From the NCBI GenBank assembly GCA_021827645.1, contig JAKAVA010000060.1:1-64000 (forward strand): a DNA stretch of 64,000 nucleotides. The letters are read 5' to 3'. Below the pieces are notes generated by a model, which worked only from the letters and a program-made list of their open reading frames with translations, was not told where the DNA came from and made no database searches. This DNA comes from Planctomycetota bacterium. GTDB lineage: Bacteria; Planctomycetota; Phycisphaerae; WQYP01. Position 1 is the stretch's first letter, and the number at the start of each line of letters is the position of its first letter. Made by a program: the position numbers and the translations under genes. Positions 45,201 to 53,060 of the stretch are shown here, piece by piece.

Positions 45201-46694
45201 CATATTCAGATAGTCACCATCCGATGAGCGATATATCACGGCCGCGTTGTGCCAGTATTGCCGCTGATTATCCACGTCCGTTTTAAAGGTGTTGAACCCA
45301 TACCACGTCAGGGCCAGAAGGATCGCAACGACGGCAAAGCCGGCAGCGATGAGAGCGATTTTGCGCTGCCGCTGCAGTTTCATGGCGTTGGAGGCGCGGG
45401 TGACAAGCCCCTTTTCGCGGAAGATTTTCTGCAGGAAGAGGTCTTTGAGAAAATAGGCACGGTCGCGGCGCCACACCCCGCTGGCCGGCAGAGCATCAAC
45501 GGATATGCCCAGAGCCTGGGCGAGGTCGGCATCAAGGGTCTTGCCGTCGGACATGGAGGACGTGAAGTAAATGCCCCGGAGGAACAGCGGTTTGGGCGAC
45601 CACTCGCCGGCAACGAATATCGTCTCGAGATACTGCCGCAGGCGTGGGGCAATTTTTGTAACCGCATCGGGCAATGCAAAAAGGGCATCCACCTGATCCA
45701 GGCGCCGGGCGCCAGCGTCTTCCGTATTGACGGGGTCCAGCAGCAGACGCTGCCGGCGCTCAATCAGACGCCGCCGCACTTCCTGAAGATGCGCGTCCAC
45801 CGCCTCCATTTTGAACGGTTCATCCAGCGGGGCGGGGTTGGACCAACCCATGATCTGATGCTGAAGTTGCGGATCGGTGAGATCGTCAAAAAACTGGTTG
45901 AATCCGGTGAGATAATCTGATTTGGTGATGAGCACAAATACCGGAAAACGGACCCCCAGCGTGCGCTGGATCATATCCAACTGCTGTGCGATCTTGCCGG
46001 CGCTTTTGGCAATCACATCGGCGGTATCCTTGAGCAGACTTTCAGCAGGAATCACCAGCAGCATGCCGTTGATCGGGCAGTTCGGACGACTGGTGCGAAG
46101 CAGCTTGAGAAATTCCTGCCATTCACTGGTCCCTCCGGGCGCAACTTCCTCGAACATCAGTCGGCCGGCCGTATCCAGAATGATGGCGTGATTGGTGAAC
46201 CACCAGTTCATATTGATGGTGCCGCCGGCGCCCTGCAGCTGATCCTGAAGTCCCGGAGGGAATCCGATGGCCGAGTGACGAATGGCCTCCGTTTTACCTG
46301 AGCCGGGCTGCCCCACCAACACGTACCAGGGGAGGCTGTAGAGGTCTTTTCCCGCCGCCTTGAATTTATCCACGCCAGCCTGGAACGACCGGCGCAGGCT
46401 GTCGAGATCCGCCAGCTTCTGGGCGGCGTTGATCTGGCTTGGTGCCGCGGAAAGGTTTCCCGCGATACCCCGCTCCATCGGTTTGGCTTTACGTTTGGCC
46501 AGCGCCCGCAGCAACATGCGGACGAGCAGGAAGCTGATAACGGCCAAAACGGCCAGCACAAGCAGGAGCACCAAAAATACGAGATGCCTCTGGAATAACA
46601 GCGCCAGGGCACCGATGATCACGGCGGTGGAACCGGCGGCAAATCCCATTCTTGCATTGGGCGACAGATTCTGAAATATCGATAACAAATTCAT
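42297..46694 (-). CDS. tssM: type VI secretion membrane protein TssM (IcmF family)
   Basis: 1465 residues, slightly above the usual 1100-1300. Two N-terminal membrane helices (about 18-35 and 39-60), a cytoplasmic G-protein-like domain with Walker A GQPGSGKT (128-135) and Walker B AIILDTAGRLM, and a third helix near 440-460 (ALIAAGFAVVAILLALTWYG). The large periplasmic part follows, ending in a beta-domain (last ~130 residues) corresponding to the C-terminal TssJ-binding domain. With TssL and TssJ it forms the trans-envelope channel base; tssJ is not in the window. It sits between tssL and tagF. Confidence 0.95.
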   Translation of the reverse strand: MNLLSIFQNLSPNARMGFAAGSTAVIIGALALLFQRHLVFLVLLLVLAVLAVISFLLVRMLLRALAKRKAKPMERGIAGNLSAAPSQINAAQKLADLDSLRRSFQAGVDKFKAAGKDLYSLPWYVLVGQPGSGKTEAIRHSAIGFPPGLQDQLQGAGGTINMNWWFTNHAIILDTAGRLMFEEVAPGGTSEWQEFLKLLRTSRPNCPINGMLLVIPAESLLKDTADVIAKSAGKIAQQLDMIQRTLGVRFPVFVLITKSDYLTGFNQFFDDLTDPQLQHQIMGWSNPAPLDEPFKMEAVDAHLQEVRRRLIERRQRLLLDPVNTEDAGARRLDQVDALFALPDAVTKIAPRLRQYLETIFVAGEWSPKPLFLRGIYFTSSMSDGKTLDADLAQALGISVDALPASGVWRRDRAYFLKDLFLQKIFREKGLVTRASNAMKLQRQRKIALIAAGFAVVAILLALTWYGFNTFKTDVDNQRQYWHNAAVIYRSSDGDYLNMIRRDRHALGTPRFNYAGITEKIDGQTLADFFARGLNLVRRPIHIPVIFRPVAILGGEVNADRLKAYRVMFNDHIVAPLVAATEARLLSPPPSTPPRPGEATAQTLALIELINLVRSHRQGITGSKAVSESEHLNSLARFVLSPADYQAYKTYQSASVAETLKHLYRSNRQWPPHKLHLASDQNFYRALRLGVVHTIDVWNRRVASGNASLAAILNLQQHLAAFNHTEKSLIQWAQAYSFSDSASAGRLAWDKVSHLLGKLSGMYAQLTAELSNLSRSQSLLAAYETSASHLITRRRQALELLARNTRWIDTLGSHKKLPAEALSAALGGKLPPQGMADLLALRRYILAAEASAQSPLAAMAAKIHTIDQLDLALVQGHRELTLRSRIYLAAAKLLTSPAAPTDVLAVSRWLSEFNAQAANIRSAASATSAGLSKAGPAPAAAFNRSAIQASLTALDVVRAHRLSDVIAMATQTPVSDASDLEHLISSAAAKLPLNQNYPDIPLVAAAGKPFNTAFDPRIGGSLLSAWRAIGNDLMAPPGSSSAGSSVFAAAELMSRYRQSDPAYRAYRDAYGHYWAGVVTDQLQVPNVKWRQFYTAVSTLQIGELFTNLTALGRRAEAALAIPAASGSQGYWARAMESIKAGRAQLDNAANERSWRKVLNRWMQLSSDPLQARAQLLTEKPVDIYRRYIIRSADHPSFVQAYLASLTLAGVRSLADDALSRVDAILNRLRRKPAFPLFIPAHGGRPTIQFSSATIAGFAADMDSLPISTHATTDLTPDSALNHLLRMMQGHVSYSVFGLTTEQMVIVRKILAALHGVSGKPLMCRLQVSAKDKTNPADNTAQIIWPYMTMTDSGKVLGVVSFRSPAANSLGSIPVPGGAHQTLKLKFYESDPNSVPVPKPNHIMTFSGPWAPLQLLYLYHARTTDGRHWRIVIETHDQFKAARKMVLSLTFSRPLPRISVWPRAHAP

Positions 46695-46749
46695 ATCAGC
46701 TCATGACTTTCTACGAATGAAGCAGCCCATGACATTCGAGTTCCCATGG

Positions 46750-47469
46750 TCATCGGCCCTGCAATATGCCGTTGAGAGATCGGGTCAAATCCGCGACGCT
46801 CTCGTGGTAAAGATACACATTCGCAATAAAGAGCCCGAGGATGCAGACGACCAGTACCACGCCGAAAGCCAGAAGCCGGGCGCCGGGAGGTTCTATGAGA
46901 TTCTCGGTATTGACGTGCTCGTAGGCATCGGGGCATATCTTCCGACTTTCCCCCTCCGGCAGAATGCCGGCAATCCGGGCATAGATTTCCTTCTGTTTTT
47001 TTCGGAGATGTTCGGGCTGTCCGGAATACCAGCCCGAAAATCCGAGGCCCAGCAATTCGTAATAAATCACGAGCCGTTCTTCCGCCGCCCGGCCCGGCTC
47101 CTTCAGTGTTTCGTCCAGGAGATCGAAAAATTTTTCATCGCCGCCGAGTTCGTTATAGTCGAATGCAATTTCCTTCCATTTGCGGGAAATATTGTACTGC
47201 CCCTCCTTGATGGTGAAATCGAGGAAAAATATCAGCGGAAGTTCCATATTCGTGAATTGATCCGCTAGTCCGGCACCGGCCGCCTGCGTTTTGGCCTGTG
47301 CCAGAAGTCCCTTGAGTTCAAGCCGGACCTGGTCTGCGTCCAATTGTCCGCCGTTTCGGGCGGAACGGTTCAGGCGGCAGACATACTGGAGGATGGGTTC
47401 AACAAGTTCTGAAAGCGTCATAACCGGCATGCTCCCTGAAACGCTGTAAAACCGTTCGACATCCGTCAA
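46750..47469 (-). CDS. tssL: type VI secretion inner-membrane protein TssL (DotU family)
   Basis: 239 residues with the DotU cytoplasmic hook: LSELVEPILQYVCRLN at the start, the YYELLGLGFSGWY motif (about 139-151), then one C-terminal membrane helix (about 200-220) as in TssL without an OmpA domain. It bridges TssM to the cytoplasmic baseplate through TssK. The frame opens with TTG at 47469, eleven bases after the tssK stop; ATG at 47430 or 47421 are alternative starts, the latter with GGGAG ten bases upstream. Located between tssK and tssM. Confidence 0.93.
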   Translation of the reverse strand: MTDVERFYSVSGSMPVMTLSELVEPILQYVCRLNRSARNGGQLDADQVRLELKGLLAQAKTQAAGAGLADQFTNMELPLIFFLDFTIKEGQYNISRKWKEIAFDYNELGGDEKFFDLLDETLKEPGRAAEERLVIYYELLGLGFSGWYSGQPEHLRKKQKEIYARIAGILPEGESRKICPDAYEHVNTENLIEPPGARLLAFGVVLVVCILGLFIANVYLYHESVADLTRSLNGILQGR

Positions 47470-47480
47470 ACGGGTGTAAC

Positions 47481-48842
47481 CTATGTCGGCATCGTCATAT
47501 ACAAGGTTATCGCATAATCGGTCGTCTCGATACCAAGCCAGCGAATACCGATGCCTTTTTCTTCACAAATTTTATCCCACATTCGTTTGCTGTCGGACCG
47601 ATTGATACGAAAGTAGTTTAACCCGACCTGGGCCGGCAATTCCACCGGCGGATAACGTTCTTCCTGAAGCTTGAGGCCGAAAATACGGCGGCCTACCATA
47701 CTCGGCGCGGCAACCTGAAACTGATCCTGATTTTCAGCGAGTTTGGCGACGGCGATCGGGTCTTCACGGGTACGAATGGCCAGAAAATACTCGCTGGGGG
47801 CCGTAAGTTGCTCATCGCTGAGGGTGGTCTTAAACATCTGCGCCCCGGCATCATAGGCGAAGTCGGCCTTGAGAAATCTGGCCGCCACCGCTCCGCGAAG
47901 CAGGGATCGAATTTTGTCCATGATTTCCAGCATCGCCCCGAGCGGCTTGTCATGGTTGTAGGGAGGTGCGGCAAATATCTGCGGCTGGTCGGGATAGAGG
48001 GATGAGAGTTCGGCGAGCATTTCGCGGATTTGGGCATAGAATTCGAAAGGCGTGAGCGTGGGACGACGCTGCATCAGACTGAATCGGGCAGAGTATTGAG
48101 AAAGTATGTGCAATCGCAGTGCCTGTTCAAATTGTGCCCCGCGCATGGTATCGATGGCAAAACCTCCCCGGCCCAGTTGGAGTGCGAGTTCGGCACGGCT
48201 AGCCTCGACCTGGTTGGCAAATTCTCTCACCGAATCCCGCAGCAGTGCCGACCCCCGGATGACCAGACACGGCGGTACGAAGGAGGAATCCTGGCGCGGT
48301 AGGCCGACGTTATCACCGGTCCCATGGACGATCCGCAGGAGCGGCAGAGTTTCCAGATCACTGGTGTCCTCGCCTTCAATCATCAAGCGTGCATTGAGGC
48401 GTCGGATCGCGATCGGCTGGGGATTCGTTCCCGTGTTCTCATCCGTAAGCTGCAGTTCCGAGGCGCGATACCGGCTCTTGATTCGGTAGTCGGCATCCCC
48501 ATTAAGCACATTGGCGCGATCCGCCGACCAGAGAGGTACCGCCAATAAAATGGTAATGGGGTTGGTGGAACTCTCAAAGGCATCTTTGATGTTCAGACTT
48601 GGCAGTTCGGCCGCGTGTGGATAGCGCACTTCAAGGCCGCTGGGCATCACCGCCCGGAGCTGATCAAACCTCACCAGCAGATTTTTGAGCCCCTCCGCCG
48701 ATATTCCCATCTCCATGAGGCCGTAAGGAAAATCGACGGCTGCGGAATGATGATCCTCAATGCGCCGATACACATTGCGCTGCAGCAGTTGAAGATGGTG
48801 CGGTTGAAGAAACAACCCTTCGCTGAAATGAATGGAGTCCAT
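47481..48842 (-). CDS. tssK: type VI secretion baseplate protein TssK
   Basis: 453 residues from the ATG at 48842; the frame continues upstream to 49115, but that part overlaps the preceding gene and is unlike the family. The start MDSIHFSEGLFLQPHHLQLL is the TssK signature (W/F-x-E-G-x-F-L-x-P-Q/H-H-F-Q). ILLAVPLW and the C-terminal NYFRINRS..MWDKI.EEKGIGI-like end match the family's head domain. TssK trimers link the baseplate to TssL/TssM. It is 31 bases after the preceding gene. Confidence 0.94.
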   Translation of the reverse strand: MDSIHFSEGLFLQPHHLQLLQRNVYRRIEDHHSAAVDFPYGLMEMGISAEGLKNLLVRFDQLRAVMPSGLEVRYPHAAELPSLNIKDAFESSTNPITILLAVPLWSADRANVLNGDADYRIKSRYRASELQLTDENTGTNPQPIAIRRLNARLMIEGEDTSDLETLPLLRIVHGTGDNVGLPRQDSSFVPPCLVIRGSALLRDSVREFANQVEASRAELALQLGRGGFAIDTMRGAQFEQALRLHILSQYSARFSLMQRRPTLTPFEFYAQIREMLAELSSLYPDQPQIFAAPPYNHDKPLGAMLEIMDKIRSLLRGAVAARFLKADFAYDAGAQMFKTTLSDEQLTAPSEYFLAIRTREDPIAVAKLAENQDQFQVAAPSMVGRRIFGLKLQEERYPPVELPAQVGLNYFRINRSDSKRMWDKICEEKGIGIRWLGIETTDYAITLYMTMPT

Positions 48843-48873
48843 CGGCGGGTATCCCTTCCCAAACAGAACGTTA

Positions 48874-49812
48874 TCAGATGACGCTTTCCACAAACTGGCG
48901 GACCAATTCCTTGATCTCATGATCAATGGCGGCCTCATCCAAACCGCTCGCGGCCAGTTCCGTATATTTCTTCCAGCATTGAATTTCAAAGCCGGCAAAC
49001 ATCTTCTTCGGACCGGTTCGGACGGCCGCTTCAATTTCCGCCGGGCTGAATCGACTTGCATATCGCTGGGCAAATTGGCGGCTGGCATGGCCCACCGATG
49101 AAAGCAGCGAGGCATTGACCTTGCGGAGGCGTTCGATTTCCTGGCTCACCTGGCCCCGCGGCACATCCGGGTCATTCATCAGAAACCGCCCCAACAGTTT
49201 CTGAATCTGCCCGGACCGTTTGAGGTTGGAATTCGGAACCATGGCTTTGAACATACTCCATGCAATCTGATCTACGCTGATCGCAAATTCGCTCAGAATG
49301 TGAAGCAATTCCAGTGCATGACCGGCGTGCGGCTGCTGATCCTCATCGAACTGCAGGCGTGCGGAAAGTTTCGAAAGCGGTTCGCCGGGCCAGTCCGGTG
49401 CCTCCGCCTCGACGAGGCCCGCCCGGGCCAGCATGGCAATGACGGCTTCGCGCTGGCTCGCTGAAAAGTGCGGCGCCATATCGCAAAGCCTTTTGGTGAG
49501 AAATGCCGGATCCTGCAGTTCCTGATTATCCATGGTTGTTACTGCCTTTGACGTGTCACGATCGGTATCCCGGGCCGCTACATTCTGTTCCCATGTCGGA
49601 AACATGTCGCCAAGTTGCGCCAGAAATTCCGCCCGCTCCGTCGGCGTAAGATCGGCGAGCGACCGGCGTATTTCGTCGGCCATGTAGTCCTGACGCGTAT
49701 CGGGCTCCTGATCGTCCAGATCGGCCTGCATGGCGCGGAGGCGATTGGCGAGAGCCGCGACCTGCTTGGATATCTCTGTCACGCCCATATAAACACGCCC
49801 CGTTTTCGACAT
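48874..49812 (-). CDS. TagH C-terminal-domain-like type VI secretion protein without FHA domain
   Basis: 312 residues. The last ~200 match the conserved C-terminal region of type VI FHA proteins (TagH/Fha, VI_FHA): ELLHILSEFAISVDQIAWSM, a QKLLGRFLMNDPD core, and RFSPAEIEAAV followed by KKMFAGFEIQCWKKYTEL. The N-terminal 110 residues carry no FHA domain, only charged helical sequence. First gene of the operon; its start is uncertain (ATG 49812 or 49788). It presumably tunes assembly or links to the envelope complex without phosphothreonine recognition. Confidence 0.72.
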   Translation of the reverse strand: MSKTGRVYMGVTEISKQVAALANRLRAMQADLDDQEPDTRQDYMADEIRRSLADLTPTERAEFLAQLGDMFPTWEQNVAARDTDRDTSKAVTTMDNQELQDPAFLTKRLCDMAPHFSASQREAVIAMLARAGLVEAEAPDWPGEPLSKLSARLQFDEDQQPHAGHALELLHILSEFAISVDQIAWSMFKAMVPNSNLKRSGQIQKLLGRFLMNDPDVPRGQVSQEIERLRKVNASLLSSVGHASRQFAQRYASRFSPAEIEAAVRTGPKKMFAGFEIQCWKKYTELAASGLDEAAIDHEIKELVRQFVESVI

Positions 49813-49968
49813 GGCCGGGTCCGGGCGACCGTTGTCGCTAAAGGCGACGGACCGGCTGTACCAATGAGGAATGTTAGACTTAAGGGCCTTGTTCTACAAG
49901 GCTTCAAGCCGCTTAAACAGGCGGCAGCGGAATCGGGACATCCCCACTCAGGCCCCATTTGCCGGCCC

Positions 49969-50934
49969 TTAGATTTCCAGCGGCGGAAGACCGGCGGTTA
50001 TCTCCGAGCGCTGCGATTCCAGATTACCCGGCAAGCATAAACGAGTGCCGAGCGACTGCAGCGGTTCATCAACATTCATTCCCGGTCCATCGGTGGCGAT
50101 CTCGCATATTCCGCCACTCGGTTCCATGAAATAGACGGAATCAAAGTATTTCCGGGGGCGCACCGGCGTGACATCAATGCCTCTGGCGCGGAGTGACTCG
50201 GCGATGTCCGCCTGCTCTTTGTGATCTGACGCCCGGAATGCCGCGTGATGGATTTGCCCCGGGGCGAAACGGGATCGCTGAAACTCATCCGCGCGGCGAA
50301 AAATAATCTTCGTTCGATGATCGGCGGATATCAGCACATCTGTCATAGACGGCGTCATGGGTTCATACTTAAGCAACTGAGTGAAAACATTCGCGGTTTT
50401 ATCAGGACGGCGGCTGGACCACTCAATTCCAGCAAGCCGAATAATGCCGCTGCGGGTTGCATCCATCACCGATTCCGATGGTGGATCTTGACTCTCGGTC
50501 AGATAGAGCGGCAGGCCGTCAGGATCATAAAAATCTAATCGACTCTCCCGGTCCGGCGATTCAGAAAGTGCGATTCCATGGCTCTTGAGGTGCTTGCGCC
50601 ACCACTCGGTCGATCCGCCGGGGATAAAAAAGCCGACGGCGCTGATGATTGAACGGTACTGGAGCAGAGGCCGAGTTCCCGGCCAGATGAAAAAGGTCAT
50701 CAGGGAGCCGGGACTTCCGGTGTGGTCACCATAGTAGAGATGATAACTTCCGGGATCGTCATAATTGACGGTCTTTTTAACCAATCGTAAGCCGAGAATC
50801 TGAGAGTAGAAATGAACATTTCCCAGCGGATCTGATGCGATCGCCGTTACGTGGTGCAGAGACCCGAACGCGTGAACTGATTTTGGAGAGGCTGCACCCG
50901 AAGTTTTCGAGATTGAATTTATATTTTCCGACAT
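49969..50934 (-). CDS. ring-cleaving dioxygenase (glyoxalase/extradiol family, MhqO-like)
   Basis: 321 residues from the ATG at 50934 (frame open to 50955). Two glyoxalase-like beta-alpha-beta modules: SLHHVTAIASDPLGNVHFYSQILGLRL (from residue 24), ending in VKKTVN and YHLYYGDHTGSPGSLMTFF, and a second with GQIHHAAFRASD and IYFMEPSGGICEIA. The metal ligands would be His, His and Glu in HHV, HHAA and GGICEIA. Such enzymes act on hydroquinone-type rings or in quinone detoxification. It lies 156 bases upstream of the T6SS operon on the same strand; no functional link is evident. Confidence 0.87.
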   Translation of the reverse strand: MSENINSISKTSGAASPKSVHAFGSLHHVTAIASDPLGNVHFYSQILGLRLVKKTVNYDDPGSYHLYYGDHTGSPGSLMTFFIWPGTRPLLQYRSIISAVGFFIPGGSTEWWRKHLKSHGIALSESPDRESRLDFYDPDGLPLYLTESQDPPSESVMDATRSGIIRLAGIEWSSRRPDKTANVFTQLLKYEPMTPSMTDVLISADHRTKIIFRRADEFQRSRFAPGQIHHAAFRASDHKEQADIAESLRARGIDVTPVRPRKYFDSVYFMEPSGGICEIATDGPGMNVDEPLQSLGTRLCLPGNLESQRSEITAGLPPLEI

Positions 50935-51407
50935 ACATCTCTTTTCGATTTGCAATCATTTCGATGACCCAGCACATCGATGAATCTATCACACAATCGG
51001 AAGGTTGTAAAATATTTTCGCAATCGCGTTTCATCCGGCTTTTGCGCATCGGGATTGAAATCCGGCTTCCTTTGTCGCTGGACCGGGGGCGCTCCACTGG
51101 GCGCCGCACTCAATTCCGGGGTTACTGGCGGGGCAGATGAGTTGCGGCCACGCAATTTGGCGGGGATATTTTTGTCTGTGTTTTCCGTTCCGGTTCGGAT
51201 GTTGGTGGCTGGACACAGGCGGGAATGGTGGTGTCACCTCGGGCATGGGCATGCGGGAGATTGAGCGGTTGCTCGCCACGATCTGTGCTCATTTTCTTTG
51301 CGATTCATGACGTTTTCACCGCAGGGGTCGCGAAGCTTCACAGAGGTTCCAGCACAGAAATCATGCGCCGCACCGAGTCGGCCCCGCGCCTGCCGCGCCG
51401 GCGTGGC
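50935..51407. other. intergenic region without a supportable gene
   Basis: About 470 bases, high GC in part, with only short low-quality frames on both strands. One degenerate ACCGCAG-type repeat at 51309 is present. It separates the T6SS/dioxygenase block from the defence island. Confidence 0.4.
51309..51348 (+). repeat. degenerate ACCGCAG-type intergenic repeat, copy 3
   Basis: GACGTTTTCACCGCAGGGGT, CGCGAAG, then TTCACAGAGG. It resembles the repeats at 35478 and 35785 but is the most diverged. Confidence 0.3.
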
Positions 51408-51782
51408 CTATTCAATGAGCCCTTGGTCACGAAGAAGCTGCACGTGGCCGATCTTGGCACGCGGGGAATCGGCGGCACCCTGGCGCAGCCGCTGCAGCAG
51501 TTCCGGGCTTACCGGATCGTAAAGTTGCAGCCGACCCGATTGCCTGAGTTTTTCGAGGTCCGCGCCGTTCGCCTCGCGGCAACGTGAATAGGCCACGCAG
51601 GTTTTATGTTGGATAAAGGAATGATCGGTTGGCCCCAAAATAACCGTCTGGTCTTCAAGGGGGCCATAAGTCGTGAAGTTGACAAATAGAACCCGCGATG
51701 GGTCGGCTGCGGGATCGGAAATCACAATCCAAAGGTGCTTGTCCGCTACTCCCACCAACTGAAACGCATCTCCCGCCTTCAA
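51408..51782 (-). CDS. putative toxin of a Panacea-type toxin-antitoxin pair
   Basis: 124 residues, starting with TTG at 51782 inside the antitoxin stop (TTGA overlap), with GGAG five bases upstream. It begins as a small beta-barrel: FQLVGVADKHLWIVISDP, VLFVNFTTY, DQTVILGPTDHSFIQHKTCV, resembling the PemK/MazF-like fold, in which a core strand pattern like this precedes a charged helix. The C-terminal half (65-124) is helical. Toxic activity is inferred from its pairing and fold. It could be an RNase. Confidence 0.6.
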   Translation of the reverse strand: MKAGDAFQLVGVADKHLWIVISDPAADPSRVLFVNFTTYGPLEDQTVILGPTDHSFIQHKTCVAYSRCREANGADLEKLRQSGRLQLYDPVSPELLQRLRQGAADSPRAKIGHVQLLRDQGLIE

Positions 51783-52333
51783 GCTGGCTCCGTCCTGAAG
51801 AGGCGGTCAAGCTCAGCCTCCTGAGCATCGCGTTCCTTCACTATCTGCGCCTGATCGGCCATGCCCAGTGCCCCCAGCACATCGTCGAGTGGAATCGGGC
51901 GAGAGCTTCCTTTTGGCGGGCAGTTTTTAATCCATTCCGGAAATGTATGCGTGTATTCTGCGAGTTCATAGTCGTTGTTGAGCCTGAATCGGTCGCATAT
52001 TGCCTCCAATTTTTCGATCTCATACCGCGACAGCAGATCCACATTCGGGTCGAAAGCAAGCCGCAAATCCTGCGGACCGGCCTGTTCGATGTAGCGGTTC
52101 CATAAAATTGAGTGGACGGATTCGCCCTTGAGTGTGTCATAGGTCTGCGACAAAACGGGGCCGTGATCCATGGCCACAAGGTGGTCACCGGTGATGGTCT
52201 CAAGGGTTTCCGCAAGGGCCTCGCGATCGGCGATGGCGAGAATTTTCAATAGGCGCAGGCGCGATGCCCGGCGTCCGTGGAATCGCAGCACCACGGCCGA
52301 GGCTTGAACAACTTTTAACGGATCAAATTTCAT
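51779..52333 (-). CDS. Panacea/SocA-domain (DUF4065) antitoxin
   Basis: 184 residues. LRLLKILAIADREALAETLETITGDHLVAMDHGPVLSQTYDTLKGE (about 27-72) is the DUF4065/Panacea domain, with the A-M-(D/E)-x-G-P-V pattern in VAMDHGPVLSQTY. Panacea domains act as versatile antitoxins, neutralising many unrelated toxins, and can be regulators. The stop overlaps the toxin start, so the two are translationally coupled. It is transcribed away from the STAND operon. Possible fusion of a helical tail at 150-184. Confidence 0.85.
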   Translation of the reverse strand: MKFDPLKVVQASAVVLRFHGRRASRLRLLKILAIADREALAETLETITGDHLVAMDHGPVLSQTYDTLKGESVHSILWNRYIEQAGPQDLRLAFDPNVDLLSRYEIEKLEAICDRFRLNNDYELAEYTHTFPEWIKNCPPKGSSRPIPLDDVLGALGMADQAQIVKERDAQEAELDRLFRTEPA

Positions 52334-52591
52334 CTCTTGACATTGTATCCGCAGAAGGGTGCGCGGCCAACCAGGCGGCCCTCTTGGTTCCCGGCTATCT
52401 TTTTTGGCCGAAATTCCGCCGGCTACAGGCCAGGTTGCTACAGCGGCTCGTTACGTGCGCACCGTAATCGAGCCGGCGTTTTTTCCACCCGCCCCAGTGG
52501 ATTTTAAGGCCGCAGGGCGCGCAAAAGTTTTGGGTTGAGGGTGTTGCTGGCTGCTGCCGGCGTTCCACCGTTACCGAAGGCGGCTACCGGC

Positions 52592-52993
52592 TCATTGCCC
52601 CTTCGGCGGCTGTATCGAGTCGCGGACGAAAGTGAGCACGTACCCGACGATAAGCCCCAACAGAAAAGTGAAGGTGGAGCCGCCCACCTTCCCGAAGTAG
52701 GTCAGCACGCCTGCGACGGCCACAATAAAGAGAACAATCACCACGGCTATCAGCGACATCCAGATGCTGAGGCGTGCCCTTGCCTCCTGGGCCTGCAGCG
52801 ATTGCTGAAGGAACCGCTCGCAAATTTTTATTATCGGCTCCGCGCGGTCGGCAACTGCGTAGATAATCTGCGAAATCGTCTCCGGTGCCGCAACAGGCGG
52901 CGCGGCCCGCGGGGCATTAGGGGGCGTACCGCCGTGTTCGAATGCTGGGGAGGCCTGCCCGTGCAGGGCGCTGGCCTGTTGGTTTTCATCCAT
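52592..52993 (-). CDS. small two-helix membrane protein
   Basis: 133 residues. A Pro/Ala-rich disordered N-terminus (1-38), an amphipathic helix (40-72), then two membrane helices (about 78-97 and 107-123) separated by a YFGKVGGST loop. AGGAG lies nine bases before the ATG. It is 68 bases downstream of the STAND gene on the same strand and may be the last gene of that operon, making it a candidate membrane-associated partner. No family is recognised. Confidence 0.55.
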   Translation of the reverse strand: MDENQQASALHGQASPAFEHGGTPPNAPRAAPPVAAPETISQIIYAVADRAEPIIKICERFLQQSLQAQEARARLSIWMSLIAVVIVLFIVAVAGVLTYFGKVGGSTFTFLLGLIVGYVLTFVRDSIQPPKGQ

Positions 52994-53060
52994 TGCTGAA
53001 GTCTCCTTTCGTCGTCTGCTTTGCCCGGCGCAGCGGGTTCAGGCCCGCGGCCGCGCGCTA

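Noticed and set aside
48843-49115. N-terminal extension of the tssK frame
   Set aside because: Overlaps the TagH-like gene and lacks similarity; the family start MDSIHFSEGLF falls at 48842.
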